A stretch of DNA of 64,000 nt from Ryuthela nishihirai (Eukaryota; Arthropoda; Arachnida; Araneae; Heptathelidae), in NCBI GenBank assembly GCA_038380435.1, contig JAWZYU010000058.1:1488001-1552000 (forward strand). Reading direction: 5' to 3'. Made by a program: the position numbers and the translations under genes. Under the pieces are notes generated by a model. The model did no database searches and was not told where the DNA came from. It saw nothing but the letters and a program-made list of their open reading frames with translations. Each line of letters begins with the position of its first letter. The first letter of the stretch is position 1. This document shows, piece after piece, positions 45,131-58,496 of the stretch.

Positions 45131-46489
45131 TCTAGGTTTAAAATATACAAGTTGAGTAAGAAAAATTGAAATGCAAGTGAAAATATTTCCTTTCTAAAAA
45201 CTTTGCTTTTAATTTTAATAAATCAATTTAAAAACATTATACTTCATAACAAACCAACATCATATTTCTTTTCAATGATGCCCAAATCCGCGAATGCAAA
45301 GGAATCAGCAAGTATTTAGATATATTAATATATATTTAGCATTAAAAATATCTTGATCTTTCGCTATTTGCGGAAATCATAGGGAGAAATAGAAAATTAT
45401 GGAGTATTCTACTTTCGTCACCATAAATTTCATTTTCTTACCCCAGTAAGACGTTTGCACTGGAGTGGCGACTTGTGCGTCATTTTCTTCACACTAGCTA
45501 TGCTTTGAAGCGTATCGCACAGATGAGAAATATAATCTAATTTCACCATGCATAAAGGTAATTAAGTGGCCAATTAGAGAAAGTGTTGTCTCTCTTGACG
45601 ACACCGTCTCAGAGTGTAACCGTAGATGAGATCAGGAAACACTCTTGCTTACTACTTCAGTGTAGAGCTTATCACCAAGACAAAAGGCAAAGATAAAAAA
45701 ATTTCAACACATTTCACCACCTACTTCGAAGCACAATCATCATCCTCAAGAAGCTATGGACTGCCAAAGACCAACCAGATAGCACATACCAGAGTAGAAA
45801 CATACGCCATTTAATGTCTCCAAATGTTTAACAATTTTCTTTCATCGTCCAAGATAAGAAAGTGGAAAGGTTCCTATTTCACTTCCTAACAATTTTGGTA
45901 AATATATTACGTATTCAAACATCTAAATGAGTAAACTATAAAATAAAAATGAATTTCATTACTAAAATTATCAACGAATTATTGTGGTACTTTATACTCT
46001 TCGCATAGCTTTTTTTGGCCCAGAGATTTCTTATTTGTAATTGTTTACTTCAACTTTTTACGTTTTATGCAAATTATTTTTACTCCCCCAGATTTTTAAT
46101 GCTTTATTCTAACCTAAAACAAATTTCGTTATTGAGTGGTCAAATGATCTATCTCGAATGCTCCTTGTGACCAAATAAAACAACTCTATATGATGGTCAT
46201 TCCTTTGTCTACGAGCTGAGGGTGGGGTGGGAAAACATTTATCTCTATTCTGTAACCAGGGAGTAGGAGTGACAATCTCTAAGCATTCAGACAATGATTG
46301 CTAGCACAAAGGCCACTACGATGGGAATTAAAACAAACCCAATTGTTCATATCCGGCTTTCTCATTGCTATTTCTCTGGGTACAATGCATTATTGAAATT
46401 TGGGAGAAGCGATAAATGAAGCCGGTTACAGAATGTTTGAGGGGACTTTTATTTTCACACTGTAGGATAAATGACAATGTCACAAGAAC
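45131..46489. other. Unassigned DNA with a LINE-A tail scrap
   Basis: No gene recognised; a LINE-A 3' scrap lies at 45735-45792. Confidence 0.45.
45735..45792 (-). mobile_element. LINE-A 3' end scrap
   Basis: atcatcatcctcaagaagctatgg and aaccaaccagatag match the antisense LINE-A 3' end with its ATC tail; only about 55 bp remain (extreme 5' truncation). Confidence 0.65.
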
Positions 46490-46755
46490 TCCAAGGTTTT
46501 ACTGGACAGCTATTAAGAGACAATGTCTGCAATTAACACCACCACTATATGCTTTAACATGCATAGGATAAAGCTCTCCAGCACACTACGCCACGTTCTG
46601 ACGTCCCATCCGATGTACAGTTGCCTTTACAAGTCCATCGGTGTCCCCTATGTGACCAAGGTCATTGAGGGGCATTAGTGGCAATAAATCTTATTTTTGG
46701 CAAAGTTGCAACCCAAACCGAGAACTGCATATTACGAGGCTGTCGCATTTCAATG
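46490..46755 (-). mobile_element. SINE1, degraded, minus strand
   Basis: ggacagctattaagagacaatg, gacgtcccatccgatg, caagtccatcggtgtcccct and gagaactgcatattacgag are antisense SINE1 in order, with the head at the right. Confidence 0.7.
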
Positions 46756-46794
46756 ATTCGCATATCGTTTAATTTTGGGCTGACAGTTTTCCAC

Positions 46795-47583
46795 ATCAAG
46801 TGTACTTGCAGGCCCCTTTAAACAAATTATTGAAATTGAAAGATGAAGTTGTTATAGTTTTGACTGAGCAGAAATCCGCTTTTGTTAAATTTTTCATAAT
46901 GACTTATGGCTTTCAAAATTGTTATTTGTCGGATATTTTCCAAAAACTCAATGATTTAAACATGTCGCTTCAAGGAAAAAATTGTAACATATTTATGCTA
47001 AAAGATAAAATTGAAAGTTTTACTAAAAAAGTTAACGTATGGAAGAATAGGGTGGAAAATGGTTCTTTTAGAAATGTTTACAGCTAAAGATGATTTTATA
47101 ATTGAAAATAACATTCCCAAAGATTTAATTGTAAGATTTATAATTGATAATCTGAAGTGCCTGGAGAGAGAGTTTCAGAAATATTTCCCTTCAAATTTTG
47201 ATTGTAAAAAGCTACGTTGGGTTCATAAACCATACTCAATTGAAATCAAAAACGTCAGTCATCTGCCATTAAAAGTTCAAGAAGAATTTGCCGAGTTATC
47301 AAGTGACACAGGTTTAAAACTTGAATTTCCTAAAAAAAGTTAAATGAATTTTGGCTTGGATTAGGACAGATTTCCAACAATTTCTGAAATAGTCCTAAAC
47401 ATATTTATCTCATTTTGTATTACGTATTTATATGAAGCGTCGTTCTCAGCAATGACGATTATAAAATCAAAATATCGATTAACTCTGGAAAACGTTGAAG
47501 ATGCTCTACGTCCTGCAATGTCAAATATTCAGCCAAGATTTAATTCTTTGTGTAAAAATAACCAAGCACATCCATCTCATTAG
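46795..47583 (+). pseudogene. hAT transposase relic (ZBED5/FAM200-like)
   Basis: C-terminal half of a hAT transposase in three frames. 46800-47087 reads LKDEVVIVL, LSDIFQKLNDLNMSLQGKN and VNVWKNRVENG. After a frame change near 47045, MFTAKDDF and LKCLEREFQKYF follow up to 47343. From about 47371 to the TAG at 47583 comes the dimerisation region ITYLYEASFSAMTIIKSKYR and ALRPAMSNIQPRF. The N-terminal BED finger and first catalytic Asp are absent; a SINE1 lies directly upstream. The motif order is that of ZBED5/FAM200-type hAT proteins (family knowledge). Dead as a transposase. Confidence 0.85.
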
Positions 47584-47740
47584 TATGCCAATTTGCTTTC
47601 GTCTTTAAAAAATGGTAAAATTATATGTATACCAAAGAATTGTTATAAAATAAATTTGTTTATGATTTATTATCAGTAAAATGTTTGATTTGTATATCCA
47701 TTTTATATACCCATGTCACGTAAAAATTTCTCAGGTGAAA

Positions 47741-47775
47741 AGGGGTCGCGAGTGGAAAAAGTTTAGGAAGCCCTG
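47741..47775 (-). repeat. 3' terminal inverted repeat of the hAT element
   Basis: The reverse complement begins cagggcttcctaaacttttt and continues ccactcgcgacccc, a typical hAT end. The following 8 bases, ctatagag, would be the target duplication; the 5' end was not found. Confidence 0.75.
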
Positions 47776-49903
47776 CTATAGAGCATGCGATCTTACATAT
47801 CATGCTTGTCTTGTACCTGTGCTTTGTGCCATTTGTTGCTCCACGATGTAGCATGAAACGTACCATTGCACTGCCCTCATATTGCGCCTCATGCATAAAT
47901 AGATCGTATGAAGACTCATCCGAGCTCTAGCATATCGACGATTCTCTCTCACTCAGAGGGCATCAGTTGTGCATAAAGAGTCCAACAGGCTTCTCCAAGG
48001 CATGTTCCGAACATTTTAGAAGCATGCTCTCCAACCTCACTGGCAGTCGTACTATGAAACAAGCCTGTGGGCGCCCAGTATTCATCCACGGCTCGGTGGG
48101 ACGTCACGTGTACATTCGCTGCCGAACTTTCAACATTTGTATATTTCCGATGACTGACTGCCTTCTGCCATTTACATATCTCTACTTCTATTCCTTCTTG
48201 GTATTGTGATTTCCACTTTGAGCAGTGTATTTATCTTAATATCATATTGTCATTTGCTTATCATTTGAAAGGGGAAAGAATCACTTTTCATATTATTCAA
48301 TTAAAGTGATTGTAAATGGCAATGACCCTAGGTTAATGAACGCGCTGTCTCGATTTCGACTCAGAACAGAAATACTTCTAATGGAGGTCAGAGAAAGAGA
48401 CACCTCACACTTCGAGCCTGGACAACCATCAAACAAGAAGAGAGAAAGAAAGAAGAGAAATTTAATATGCAAAACGGTTTATGTACTTTTATTTGCCTCA
48501 AATATAATTATGACTTATTTAATTTAAAGCAGACAAAGGGAAAACATATTTTCCACTATTTTATTAGAAAATTACTGAATAATTTAGAATTGATTACTAA
48601 ATTTTAAAAAATAAAGAATTGTCAGAAGTATTTAAAAAAATAAAACTTCAATTATTGCATCAATATGTTAAAATATTACTTCTCTGCTTATGCACTGTTC
48701 TGGTCTGTTTTTTTTAGTTGACTTTTGTAGAGATCAGCACTAATATCAAAAATGAATTTAATATACAAAAGGTTAAATATTTTCATTACTTTCACCTATC
48801 TATGATAGAAGTGCGATTGCTTTAAATATATATATAGCTTACATCAAGAATAATAAGACAGAATTATGATAGTGGCTTTACCAACCTCCTAAGGACGTGT
48901 TAGGTCCAAATTACATACTCAGGAACCTATAGCGGTAACCGGAGGACTGGATGCAAATTTGGAAGGTCTACGTATTCACTTCCTTTTCCATTAAAGTATT
49001 TTCTATTTTCTTCTAAAAGTAAAGCGAGCCTGCTCTACGTAAACAATAAAAATTAAGCACAAACGATATAACTAAAAGTTTCAATAGTGTACTGAAAATT
49101 GTTCACATAATGAAGTTAAGCTTAACTTCAAAATCAAAGTAGTAATAGAAAAAAACAAACAAACATTATCTCTACGTTTGAAAGGGCACTTGCAGTTTAA
49201 TAACGTTATCTAGTGATTAACGTAATTAAACCACAAATATTAAACACTGAAAAAAAATAATAAAAAATTTCTTTTAATAATAAAGAATCTAATAAATATC
49301 CAGGCTATTTACAGTCTACAGGACTGCCCAATACACACTTTAACATTTCTTATAGATCAATGGCGTATCACTCGCCTATGAATCAACCTCTGATCTACGA
49401 GTTGAAGCATCAGCCGCACAAGCATCACTTACATTAAATCGACAGTTATTTATAGAAATGCTACTTAAACACCGGCAAAAGTTCTTCACGAAACGTGTGT
49501 ACATTGATTAATTTTTACATCAATTTCTTGCTACCTTATTCACAACTTTCCACAGTTAACTGTCCCATTTACAACTGTCGTCGTTAATGTACTACTCCAT
49601 TCAAAAAGTAGGCGAGGCAAGGACTCCAGAAATTTCGGACACTTTCATAAGGTTTACCGATCTACGGTAGCTGCGAAACCCATATGTTATCCCAACAGAG
49701 CTAGAACTAAGTGGGAGCATCCCACCAAATTGGGTAGCGATCGCTCAAGTACTTGCGGAATTGTAGGAAAACCGATAATTTCTACCACCGATGAAAGCAT
49801 GTCCGTACATTCGCCTGGCTTTACGGATATTATAAAATATGATGTTTCTTATCGTACCATGGTACTGAAACTGAATTGCAGATCTCAATTAATATATAAT
49901 TCA
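47776..49903. other. Unassigned DNA
   Basis: About 2.1 kb with no recognisable exon, RNA gene or repeat family; the short ORFs here have no motifs. Confidence 0.45.
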
Positions 49904-52147
49904 ACATCATCATCATCAAGCAGCCATGGGATACGGAGGTCCAACCAGACCGTGCAATTTAGTTCTCCAAGCAAGTCTATCCTGAGCTACATTAACTGCA
50001 TCAGGCCACTGAACACCAATTCTAACAAGATTCTGTTTCACATTGTCTGCCCACCGCTTCCTAGGTCTCCCCTTCTTTCCGAGGCCTTTAGGCGCACTGT
50101 TCATAACCCTATTCGCCAATCTATAATTATTCATACGGGCAACATGGCCAAACCAACGGAGTCTCTCTCTGCACAATATGCTGCTTAAAGGAGGTTGCAA
50201 ACTCCTTTGCCTAACCTCATCATTAGTTACAAAGTTGAACCACCTAATGCCCAAGATACTGCGTAAGCATCTGGAATCAAAAGCATAAAGTTTCCTGTTT
50301 TCTTGTTTACAAAGTGTCCAAGTTTCACTACCATAACTAACAATAGAAAGAACCAAATTATTATACAGTCTAATTTTAGTCTTTAGGTGTATACGCCTAT
50401 TTCTCCACACTCTCCATAGATTCTTAAAAGTCCCGGCAGCAATCCCTATTCGTCTGTTAATCTCATGCCGCACATCACCATTATCTGTTACATAGCTCCC
50501 AAGATAATTAAACTGTGACACCTGCTCAAGACTGCAACCATTCAGATTAACTGAATCACAGCCTACCTGACCAATTTTCATCACTTTAGTTTTCTCTCTA
50601 TTTATAACCAAACCTACTCTACTACCAGTCTCATAACAGCTCGAAAGAAAGAGTTCATCTCATCAACATCATTTGCCAAGAGGGCTAAATCATCAGCGTA
50701 ATCTAAACCAGACATTTTCGTATCTACAGTCCATTTAAGGCCAAAATTTTTCCCTTGAAGTGAATTTCGCATTACATAATCAATAACCAAGCCAAGGAGA
50801 AAAGGAGACAAAATGCACCCTTATAGAACACCAGAAGTAATTCTAAACCAATTGCTACAAGCCTTACCAACTCTCACACACGACTCAGTGTTATTATAGA
50901 AAGCTTTTATTATGTTAACTCACTTGTCTGGTATACCATATGATTTCACAATCAACCACAAATTACGACGATCAACAGAGTCGAAAGCTTTTTTGAAATC
51001 AACAAAGCTAGCAACCAAAGTTTTCTGAAACTCTAAACATTTCTCAAGAATCTGCCTAAGTGACAATATCTACTCCACACATCCCCTACCACTTCTGAAT
51101 CCACATTGCTCATCACGCAATTGACTGTCAACCAGATTCTTAATTCTATTAAGCACAATCATGGAAAGAACTTTACCTGGAACAGAGAGTAGGCTGATAC
51201 CCCTATAGTTATCAGAAGAACTGCGATCACCTTTTATGAAAATAGGGATAACAATAGCTCTGGTAAAATCCTTAGGAACCATGCCTTTATCATAAAAGAT
51301 ATTCAGAATTTCAGTAATCCAAGTGGTAAACGAACATTCCCAGTTCTAAGCATTTCGGTAGTAATTTCATCTATCCCTGGGAATTTATGAAATTTAAGTT
51401 TAGAAACAGCCAAAATAATTCAGATTGTGTTATAGGGCCAACATTAAAGCCATCAATGCATCTATCATCATTGCAAACAATGGGTGTAGAACTAACCACA
51501 TTGTTCAGAACATCACTGAAATGCTCAGCCCACCTAGCCATGACAGAATTCTCACCTTCTATAACCTTACCTTGTTTATCCTTCAATCCCTATATACCTG
51601 TCCGTTTTCTACCACACAAAACATTAACTATCTGGTACAGCTGTCTGCTGTTGTGCTGTTTAACTGCTTCCTCGGCTTTGTCAGCCAAACCATCAAGCCA
51701 AAGATTCTTATCAGCAGCTAACTGATCTTTTACACGTTTATTAAGTTCTCTGTAATGCTTTCTATTAGGATTAGAAGGGTATTGATTAAGAACATTAATG
51801 AAGTTCTTTCTTTCCGAAACAAGCTCAAGTGCCTTATCACTCAGATAAATCGGTCTCTTCTGCTCCTTTTTTCCTAATAGAGTACTGTTAGTGTCCAAAA
51901 AAGCCTGTTTAAAATGATCCCATTCTTCCACAACTTCAGTAGTAAGCATACCATGACTGTCATAATGACTAAGTAACCTATCATGGTAAGCTTTAGCTAT
52001 AACTGGGTCTTTCAGAGCTTCAGTATTAAAAACAAATTTTTTAACCCTAGCACCACAAATTTTAAGTTTAAGTTGCAAGACATTTTTAACAAGATAATGG
52101 TCAGATCCAATTTCAGCTCCCCTATATGACCTGGAATTCCTAACAGA
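49904..52147 (-). mobile_element. LINE-A copy A7, degraded
   Basis: Minus strand with an ATC tail at 49904. The C-terminal region, RT and connector extend up to the end of the endonuclease. Open pieces: 50611-49916 (NRRIGIAAGTF, WFGHVARM), 50811-50614 (YADD intact), 51282-51070, 51586-51371, 52201-51590. Frameshifts separate them. At 52147 it joins head-on to a plus-strand LINE-A fragment, marking the left edge of the duplicated block. Confidence 0.9.
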
Positions 52148-52149
52148 AC

Positions 52150-52288
52150 TAGGTGGTTCAACTTTATAACTAATGATGAGGTTAGGCAAAGGAGTTTGCA
52201 ACCTCCTTTAAGCAGCATATTGTGCGGAGAGAGGCTCCGTTGGTTTGGCCATATTGCCCGTATGAATAATTATAGATTGGCGAATAGC
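52150..52288 (+). mobile_element. LINE-A fragment, copy A8
   Basis: aggtggttcaactttataac through gccatattgcccgtatg to ggcgaatag, ending where the long-TIR element begins, as at 1695-1832. Opposite in orientation to adjacent copy A7. Confidence 0.85.
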
Positions 52289-53083
52289 GTTACCGTATGG
52301 ATATGGCGAAGAATTGATATAATTTGAGGTTGTTGTTTTTTTGAGATTTTCGGAGCTTTGCTTACCGGGAACACATTACAGTGTAATAAACAACCATTGG
52401 CAAGGTCTATGCGATTAAAAAATACACACGGATTGTATTCCGTATGTCCTTCTCTAAACCACCATTCTGCTGTTCGAAAAAATATCAGGTGAATCAAATT
52501 TAAAAATATTCATAAAATGTTTGTGGTTCGTTTATAAATTCCATCAGGTAAGTAACTTTGTAGTGAATAATTAATTTACAGTACAGGTAATCTAATTTTC
52601 CACTTTTTAGCATGAGAGTTATGAAATTTCAACCGAGAGCTACTATACAGCACATTATTCTGATTATGGGACATAAATTTTATTGTTAAACACTATTTGT
52701 CGCTGTCGACCACTAACGACCCCTTTCATTTCGGCTCGGATTTTGTAAACCTCGCTCAGTAGAACTAACGGTTGTCCGAGGAAAAAAAATTCTTTGCTTA
52801 ATTTTTGATTTCTTCATTTTTCTATTTGTCGTTACAGTATGCGTAGAAATATTTCTATATCGTAAATGATCAAACGGCATTTTTTTTATGTACAGGCTTT
52901 CAGATCTATTTGTCCATTATCGTGGACGAAGTTTGAAACCAACGTTTGATATTCGCAACAGATATATCGAGCTGATAGGGTGACGTAACGACCTCAAGAA
53001 ATGTCAACTTGGCGATAAAAATATAATTTACCCACCACACGGAAACGTATTGTTCAGAGCTAAGAAGAAGGTAATGTACAGTA

Positions 53084-54081
53084 CAGCGAAATGTGTAATA
53101 GAAGCCTTAGATTAAACCACAGGGTTGTCCTTTGGAAACACAGGAAAAAGCGTTCTTTACCCCTAAGGACAAAGTTGCTTATGACATACGTAAGAGATTC
53201 ACACCTAGCCTCGATCTTGGAATTTCTCGTTGGACACCACAGGGAAACGCGTACTGTGAAAGCCATCTGTCTGGATAGCCTTCAACAAAAAGAGCGAAAA
53301 TAAATATGCCTAAACAAGCAATTCCTTTCATTGGTTTAAGATAGGTTAAAGTTAATTTATTTTAATAACATTCAAAATAATTTACTTATTAAGATTTTAT
53401 TTAAATATTTCAGAATATTATAAAAATATTTACCAAAATTAAAAAAGAAATAACTACCAGTTAATATATTAGGATTACAAGTGTTTTAATTTATACACTT
53501 TGGTTATGAAATATCTTATAGAAATTATGGTGGCAACACTTCGATATACCAGAGATGACGTCACGTCCGTGTTTTCGCGATACAGCAAAATGTGTAATAG
53601 AAGCCTTAGATTTAACCACAGGGTTGTCCTTTGGGAAAACAGGAAAAAGCGTTCTTTACCCCTAAGGACAAAGTTGCCTATGACATACGTAAGAGATTCA
53701 CACCTAGCCTCCATCTAGGAATTTCTAGTTGGACACCACAGGGAAACGCGTACTGTGAAAGTCACCTCTCTGGATAGCTTTCAACAAAAAGAGCGAAAAT
53801 AAATATTCCTAAACAAGCAATTCCTTTCATTGGTTTAAGATAATTTAAAGTTAATTTATTTTAATAACTTTCAAAATAATTTACTTATTGAGATTTTATT
53901 TAAATATTTTCGAATATTATAAAAATATTTACCGAAATTAAAAAAAGAAATAACTACCAGTTAATATTTTAGGATTACAAGTGTTTTGATTTATACACTT
54001 TGGTTTTGAAAGATCTTATAGAAATTATGGTGGCAACACTTGGACATACCAGAGATGAGTAACGTCCGTGTTTTCGCGATA
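53084..54081 (+). repeat. Module B unit, tandemly duplicated (499 bp period)
   Basis: cagcgaaatgtgtaatagaagcc at 53084 and cagcaaaatgtgtaatagaagcc at 53583. Both copies run to the gatga(c)gt...gtgttttcgcgata end. Copy 1 of the block has a single unit, so the tandem arose after, or was lost since, the block duplication. Confidence 0.85.
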
Positions 54082-54114
54082 TCATTTGTAATTCTAATTT
54101 ACCTGCTGAAATAA

Positions 54115-54225
54115 TAATTCCACTTTCTCACTGGCATATCACTGAAGATTATTTTTAACCATTCCAGCTTCCGCAACCATTTAAATACTAAAAAAATATT
54201 TTTTAAAACCGATATTTAAAAAATA
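54115..54225 (+). repeat. Partial satellite-like unit
   Basis: Counterpart of 3172-3270, with ttctcactggcatatcac and ccgcaaccatttaaatac. Confidence 0.5.
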
Positions 54226-54234
54226 TTTGATTTT

Positions 54235-57200
54235 TTTTAATAATAATAATAATCTTTATTCATATTCATATTAGTTATACAAAAGTTTAAACAAATGACC
54301 CGCAAAGCATCTGCTTATCTGCAGGAGAGAAGAATAATAATGCTACATGAAAATACATAAGATATAGTTTAAAACAATGTCATCGAATTTTGTGAATTTT
54401 AGTGGAAGCTCCATTGTGGTGATTCAAATTTTTATTTAAAATTTAGTGCCTAGAAGAAATTTTTGTCTTATTTTTGATTTCTTTAAAATTGTTTAATAAA
54501 ATAATTTCCCTTGGCAGTTGATTGAACTCGTAAGGTATTGTATATGCCTTTGTACATTTTCCGTAATTGTTTATTATTTTTGGAAGTTGGAAATAATTTT
54601 TGGATTGTAATCTTGTGTTTTTCCCATGAGAGATTTTAGATTTAAATTGATTATCAAAAAAATATTTTAAAGTGATGCTGTATTTGTAAAGGTTGTGAAA
54701 AGAGAGTATGCCTAGAAAATTTAGTCTTTCTTCGCTGTGATAAAATGAATTCCTTAAATTGTATGGGATTATATTTTTAGCAATGGATGGTTGAATAGTT
54801 TCTATTTTCTATATATTTGTGAGGTTAGTTGCAACAAATTGTAGTTTATAAAGTGTAGATGCACATAGACGCAATTTCCCTGCTAACTTTTGAATATGTG
54901 TATTCCATCGGAAGGTTGTGTCCATGTAAAGTCCAAGATATTTATGGCTCTCAACACGCTCAATAACATCACAGTCGCAGCAGTCAGGGTCATGATTTAT
55001 CATGTTGTGGGGAGACAAGGGTTCGTGGTTTTTAATTGCATAAGATGAGAGATCATAGTATCCTGGTGAGTGAAAGCTCATCCATTTGGTTTTTTCTGAA
55101 TTTATGTAAATACGATTAATGTTAGACCAGTAAATAATTTTGTTAAAATCATCATGTGTATCTCGGACTGCGTCTCCTATGTTGTGATTCACGTTAACCA
55201 AGGCGGTGTCATGAGCATATATATAAAGAGAGCCCTTCAGTTTAAGGTTAGCTAGATCATTAATATAAATAATGAATAAAAGCGGACCTAAAATTGAACC
55301 TTGTGGAACACCAATGTACACTGTTCTCTTCTCACTATAAACGCCATTAATTTTGGTAACATGCACTCTGTTTTTTAAATAGTTTTCAAACCACTTAAGG
55401 GTAATATAAATTCGCCTCGGATACTATAAATATAATAAATAATATAATATAATAATATAATATAATACTATAAATATAAATTCACCTCGGATACCATAAA
55501 TATACAATATTTGAAGTAAAATATCGTGATCCAACGTATCAAATGCCTTACGAAAGTCCAAAAAGATAGCTGCTGCTTTTTTTCCGTTGTTTAAAGGTCC
55601 ATTAATGACGTCAGAAAACTCCATTAAAAGTGTAATTGTATTTTTACCTTTTTGGAAACCATATTGCTTTTCACTAATAATGTTATGTTTTTTCAAGAAA
55701 TTGGCTAGAACGTTAGCTGCATATCTTTCAAGTATTTTGTGAAGGACGGGTAAGATGGCAATGGGCCTATAGTTAGTGCAATCGGATTTAGTTCCACTGT
55801 TGTAAATTGGTCTTAGAATAGCAATTTTGAGTTTATTAGGGATGTTTCCTGTAGATATGCTTTCATTGATAAAATTTGTCACGAGATCAGCTAAGGAGGC
55901 TTTGTATGCTTTAATGTGCTTTATGTGTACCTGATCGTATCCAAATGAATTTCTTTCATTTAAGTCACTTAGAATTTTGAAAGTTTCTTGTTTTGAGATG
56001 GGAGGAATAAAAATTAAGGGGACAGAAGGTTGGATAAATTTAGGAACTGTAGAGAGATTCTGTATACGGTTATCGTCTCTGAGATTGACAATAATATCTG
56101 CAAAGGTGTTAAATTTCTCTGCTGCTTGAGTTTGAGACATACTTTGCGGCATATTCTTCATGATAAAATCGTCAATGGCAGTTTTAGGTTTACTGTTGAT
56201 AATTTGGTTGATGAGTTCCCAATTTTGCTTTGGATTATTTTTACAAGACTCAAATTGTTTGAAGTAATATTTTTTCTTTTCCTGCCTAATAACGGACGTG
56301 ACTCTATTTCTTAAGTTTGTGTATAGTAATTTAAAATTTCTGTTTCTCTTGTTATTTTTGTAATCAATCCAAGCCGAGTCTCTTTTACGTATTAAGTCCT
56401 GATTTTCCGTATAATTTCCTGATTTATCCAGTCTTTGCTACAATTGCGTTGTTTAATTTTTGAGCCATCCGATAGTTTATTAATTTTGTTATTGTTAACA
56501 ATCGCCGTGTATTCTTTTATGAATGCTTCATAAAGTACGTCTATTGGTTCCGAATTTGGGGTTTCGTTTCCAGTGCGTCTGTCCAGCCAGTTTGTTAGAC
56601 TTATTTCTTTGCATATGTTTTTATGATCTAAGATAGTTTTCGAGTTAATATTGCTGTCTAGCTTTTTAGTGTGATTGGACGAATTCCCAAGTTTTTTTCC
56701 CCCGCAAGTTGCCGCAATTAACTAGTGGTCTGCGATCCTACTGCAAAAAATCATTGAATTTGTGTCGAGTTTAATGTCAAGTCGGTCGTTAATGTGATCA
56801 ATGCATGTCTGAGAAAGAGAGTCACCAGTGATGTCTTCCTGGTGATACCAGTAATGATAGATGAGAAACCAAACTAGGTTACAATTCTACGTATTTGGCA
56901 ACTCCGTGTTTTTTGATATTTTTGATATCTAAATTAAAGTCTCCAACTGGTATTTGATTGCAATGTTTATCAGTTGTTTCGAACCAGTTTTTGAGATTAG
57001 AAAGAAAAGTGTTAATGTTCGATCTTCGTGATCTGTAAATAGTAAGTAAATTGAAAGTTAAATTACCCTTGTAGATATTTATATCCAATGTTTCAGCAGG
57101 AATTACAAGTGAAGGTATCGTTTTGACTAATAATGTGTCGCGGAAGAAAAGTAGAATCACATGTTCAAACGCACCAGGAATTCTCGTAAAAGTTTGATTA

Positions 57201-57590
57201 AAATTTTCTAGATTGAACAATGGAGCATCCGTGCTGAGGATATTAGTTTCTGTTAATATAATAATATCTAAGAAATTCAAGATATCTTTAAAATAAACAC
57301 AGAGAGTATCCCAGTGTTTTGTCAGACTTCGAATGTTCACGTGCAGAAAGCTTAAGTGTTCATCAGATTCATAACGTAATTTACTAGTCAAGAACCATTT
57401 CTCAACTTCTTCGTAGTCGCACAGAATATTTTCGCTGTGATCAAATGTTGGTAAGTCGCCAAAATGAAAAGTCGCCATGGCAAAACAAATAAGATGGAGC
57501 AAATAAGCAATATATTTCCCGTTTAAAATTCATCGAAATTCGTCTGCATATCAATTCGAATTACGCTGTCACCATCAGTTTTTCTCATCA
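54235..57590 (-). mobile_element. LINE-J, copy 2
   Basis: Same insertion as 3275-6590. The minus strand ends in AATAAA, an ATT repeat and a short A run at about 54235. Coding pieces lie at 57502-56879, 56161-55424 and 55366-54809. Confidence 0.85.
54450..57502 (-). pseudogene. LINE-J endonuclease-reverse transcriptase, broken (copy 2)
   Basis: Endonuclease in 57502-56879 (HVNIRSL, GDFNLDI); RT start in 56161-55424 (NYRPIAILPVLHKILER, FLDFRKAFDTLDHDI); remaining RT in 55366-54809 (VPQGSILGPLLF). The motif C box reads YAHD instead of YADD, so a catalytic Asp is lost by a single base change. A TA-rich expansion of about 60 bp at 55430-55490 repeats part of the sequence near aattcacctcggataccataaat and breaks the frame. 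Part of the C-terminal region before 54835 is shorter than in copy 1. Confidence 0.83.
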
Positions 57591-57654
57591 TGATTTTGTC
57601 GTTCCGAAACCAGAGAAATGATTATGATTATGAAAATTATTAATGATTATGAAA

Positions 57655-57760
57655 AAAAAAAGATTACGATCTTTAATTTATCATCAGTGACATTTTTTCA
57701 TTAAATGCATATTTTTAGAGCTTCCAAGTAAGGTTTCTCACTGGCATAACAAGGAAATTC
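57655..57760 (+). repeat. Partial satellite-like unit
   Basis: Counterpart of 6640-6745, with cattaaatgcatatttttag and ggtttctcactggcataac. Confidence 0.6.
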
Positions 57761-58496
57761 TGTAGCCGTTCCGTAGGGTACCTGAAAAGCATAGGAAATG
57801 TATAATCTCCGTATTACGAGCCAAAATAAAGTGGTCGACACCGACAAATAGCGGTAAACTATAAATTTTATATCCCATAATCAGAATAATGAGCTGCATA
57901 CTATTTGTCGGTTCGAAACCGACCGAAATTTCATAGCTCTTAGGCTAAAAAGTGTAGAATTAGATTTCCTCTACTCTAAACTAATTATTCACTACAAAGT
58001 TACTTATCTGAAGGAAAATATAAAAGAACCGCAAACACTTCACGATATTATTTAACTTGATTTAGCTGATACTTTTCGAGCAGCAGAGTTACAGAAGGAC
58101 AGGCCGACGGTATTTCTCAACCGGCACGGGCCTTGCCTATGGCTGCTTATTATACTCGAATCTGTTCGCGATAGGCAAAGCTCTGATAACTACAAACCCT
58201 CAAAAGAGGATGACTTCTTCGCCATATTTTAATAGCTAACGGGGCAAATGGAACAGCGAGAAAAGCGTCGGACGATTTCAATAATAGGCGAATGACATCT
58301 GACAGTGACGATTGAGAATGCATTGTTTGCAGAATCGAAAGGAAGTGACATTTCCATTGTTTCGTATTCGCAAGAGAGGGGTTTGTTTACTCTTCCGCAC
58401 TTAGGTTTTTCGATACCTTCTATACCAAATTTACTAAAAATTATTCATTTAATCTAGAATCTCTTTCAAAAGTTATTTGGATTCACCGTGAATATC

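Larger units (their letters stand above)
52289..58240. mobile_element. Element with long terminal inverted repeats, copy 2
   Basis: Ends gttaccgtatggatatggcg at left and cgccatattttaatagctaac at right; the arms are about 52289-52735 and 57815-58240. Same interior as copy 1 plus the tandem 499 bp unit. No transposase recognised. Confidence 0.6.

Noticed and set aside
46109..46294. Short ORFs in 42.5-49.9 kb as small genes
   Set aside because: None has a recognisable motif, consistent codon pattern or splice context.
49904..52288. Twin-priming inversion explaining the head-on LINE-A pair
   Set aside because: The inverted piece (52150-52288) is from the LINE 3' region already present in A7, not the missing 5' part; it belongs to the duplicated block.
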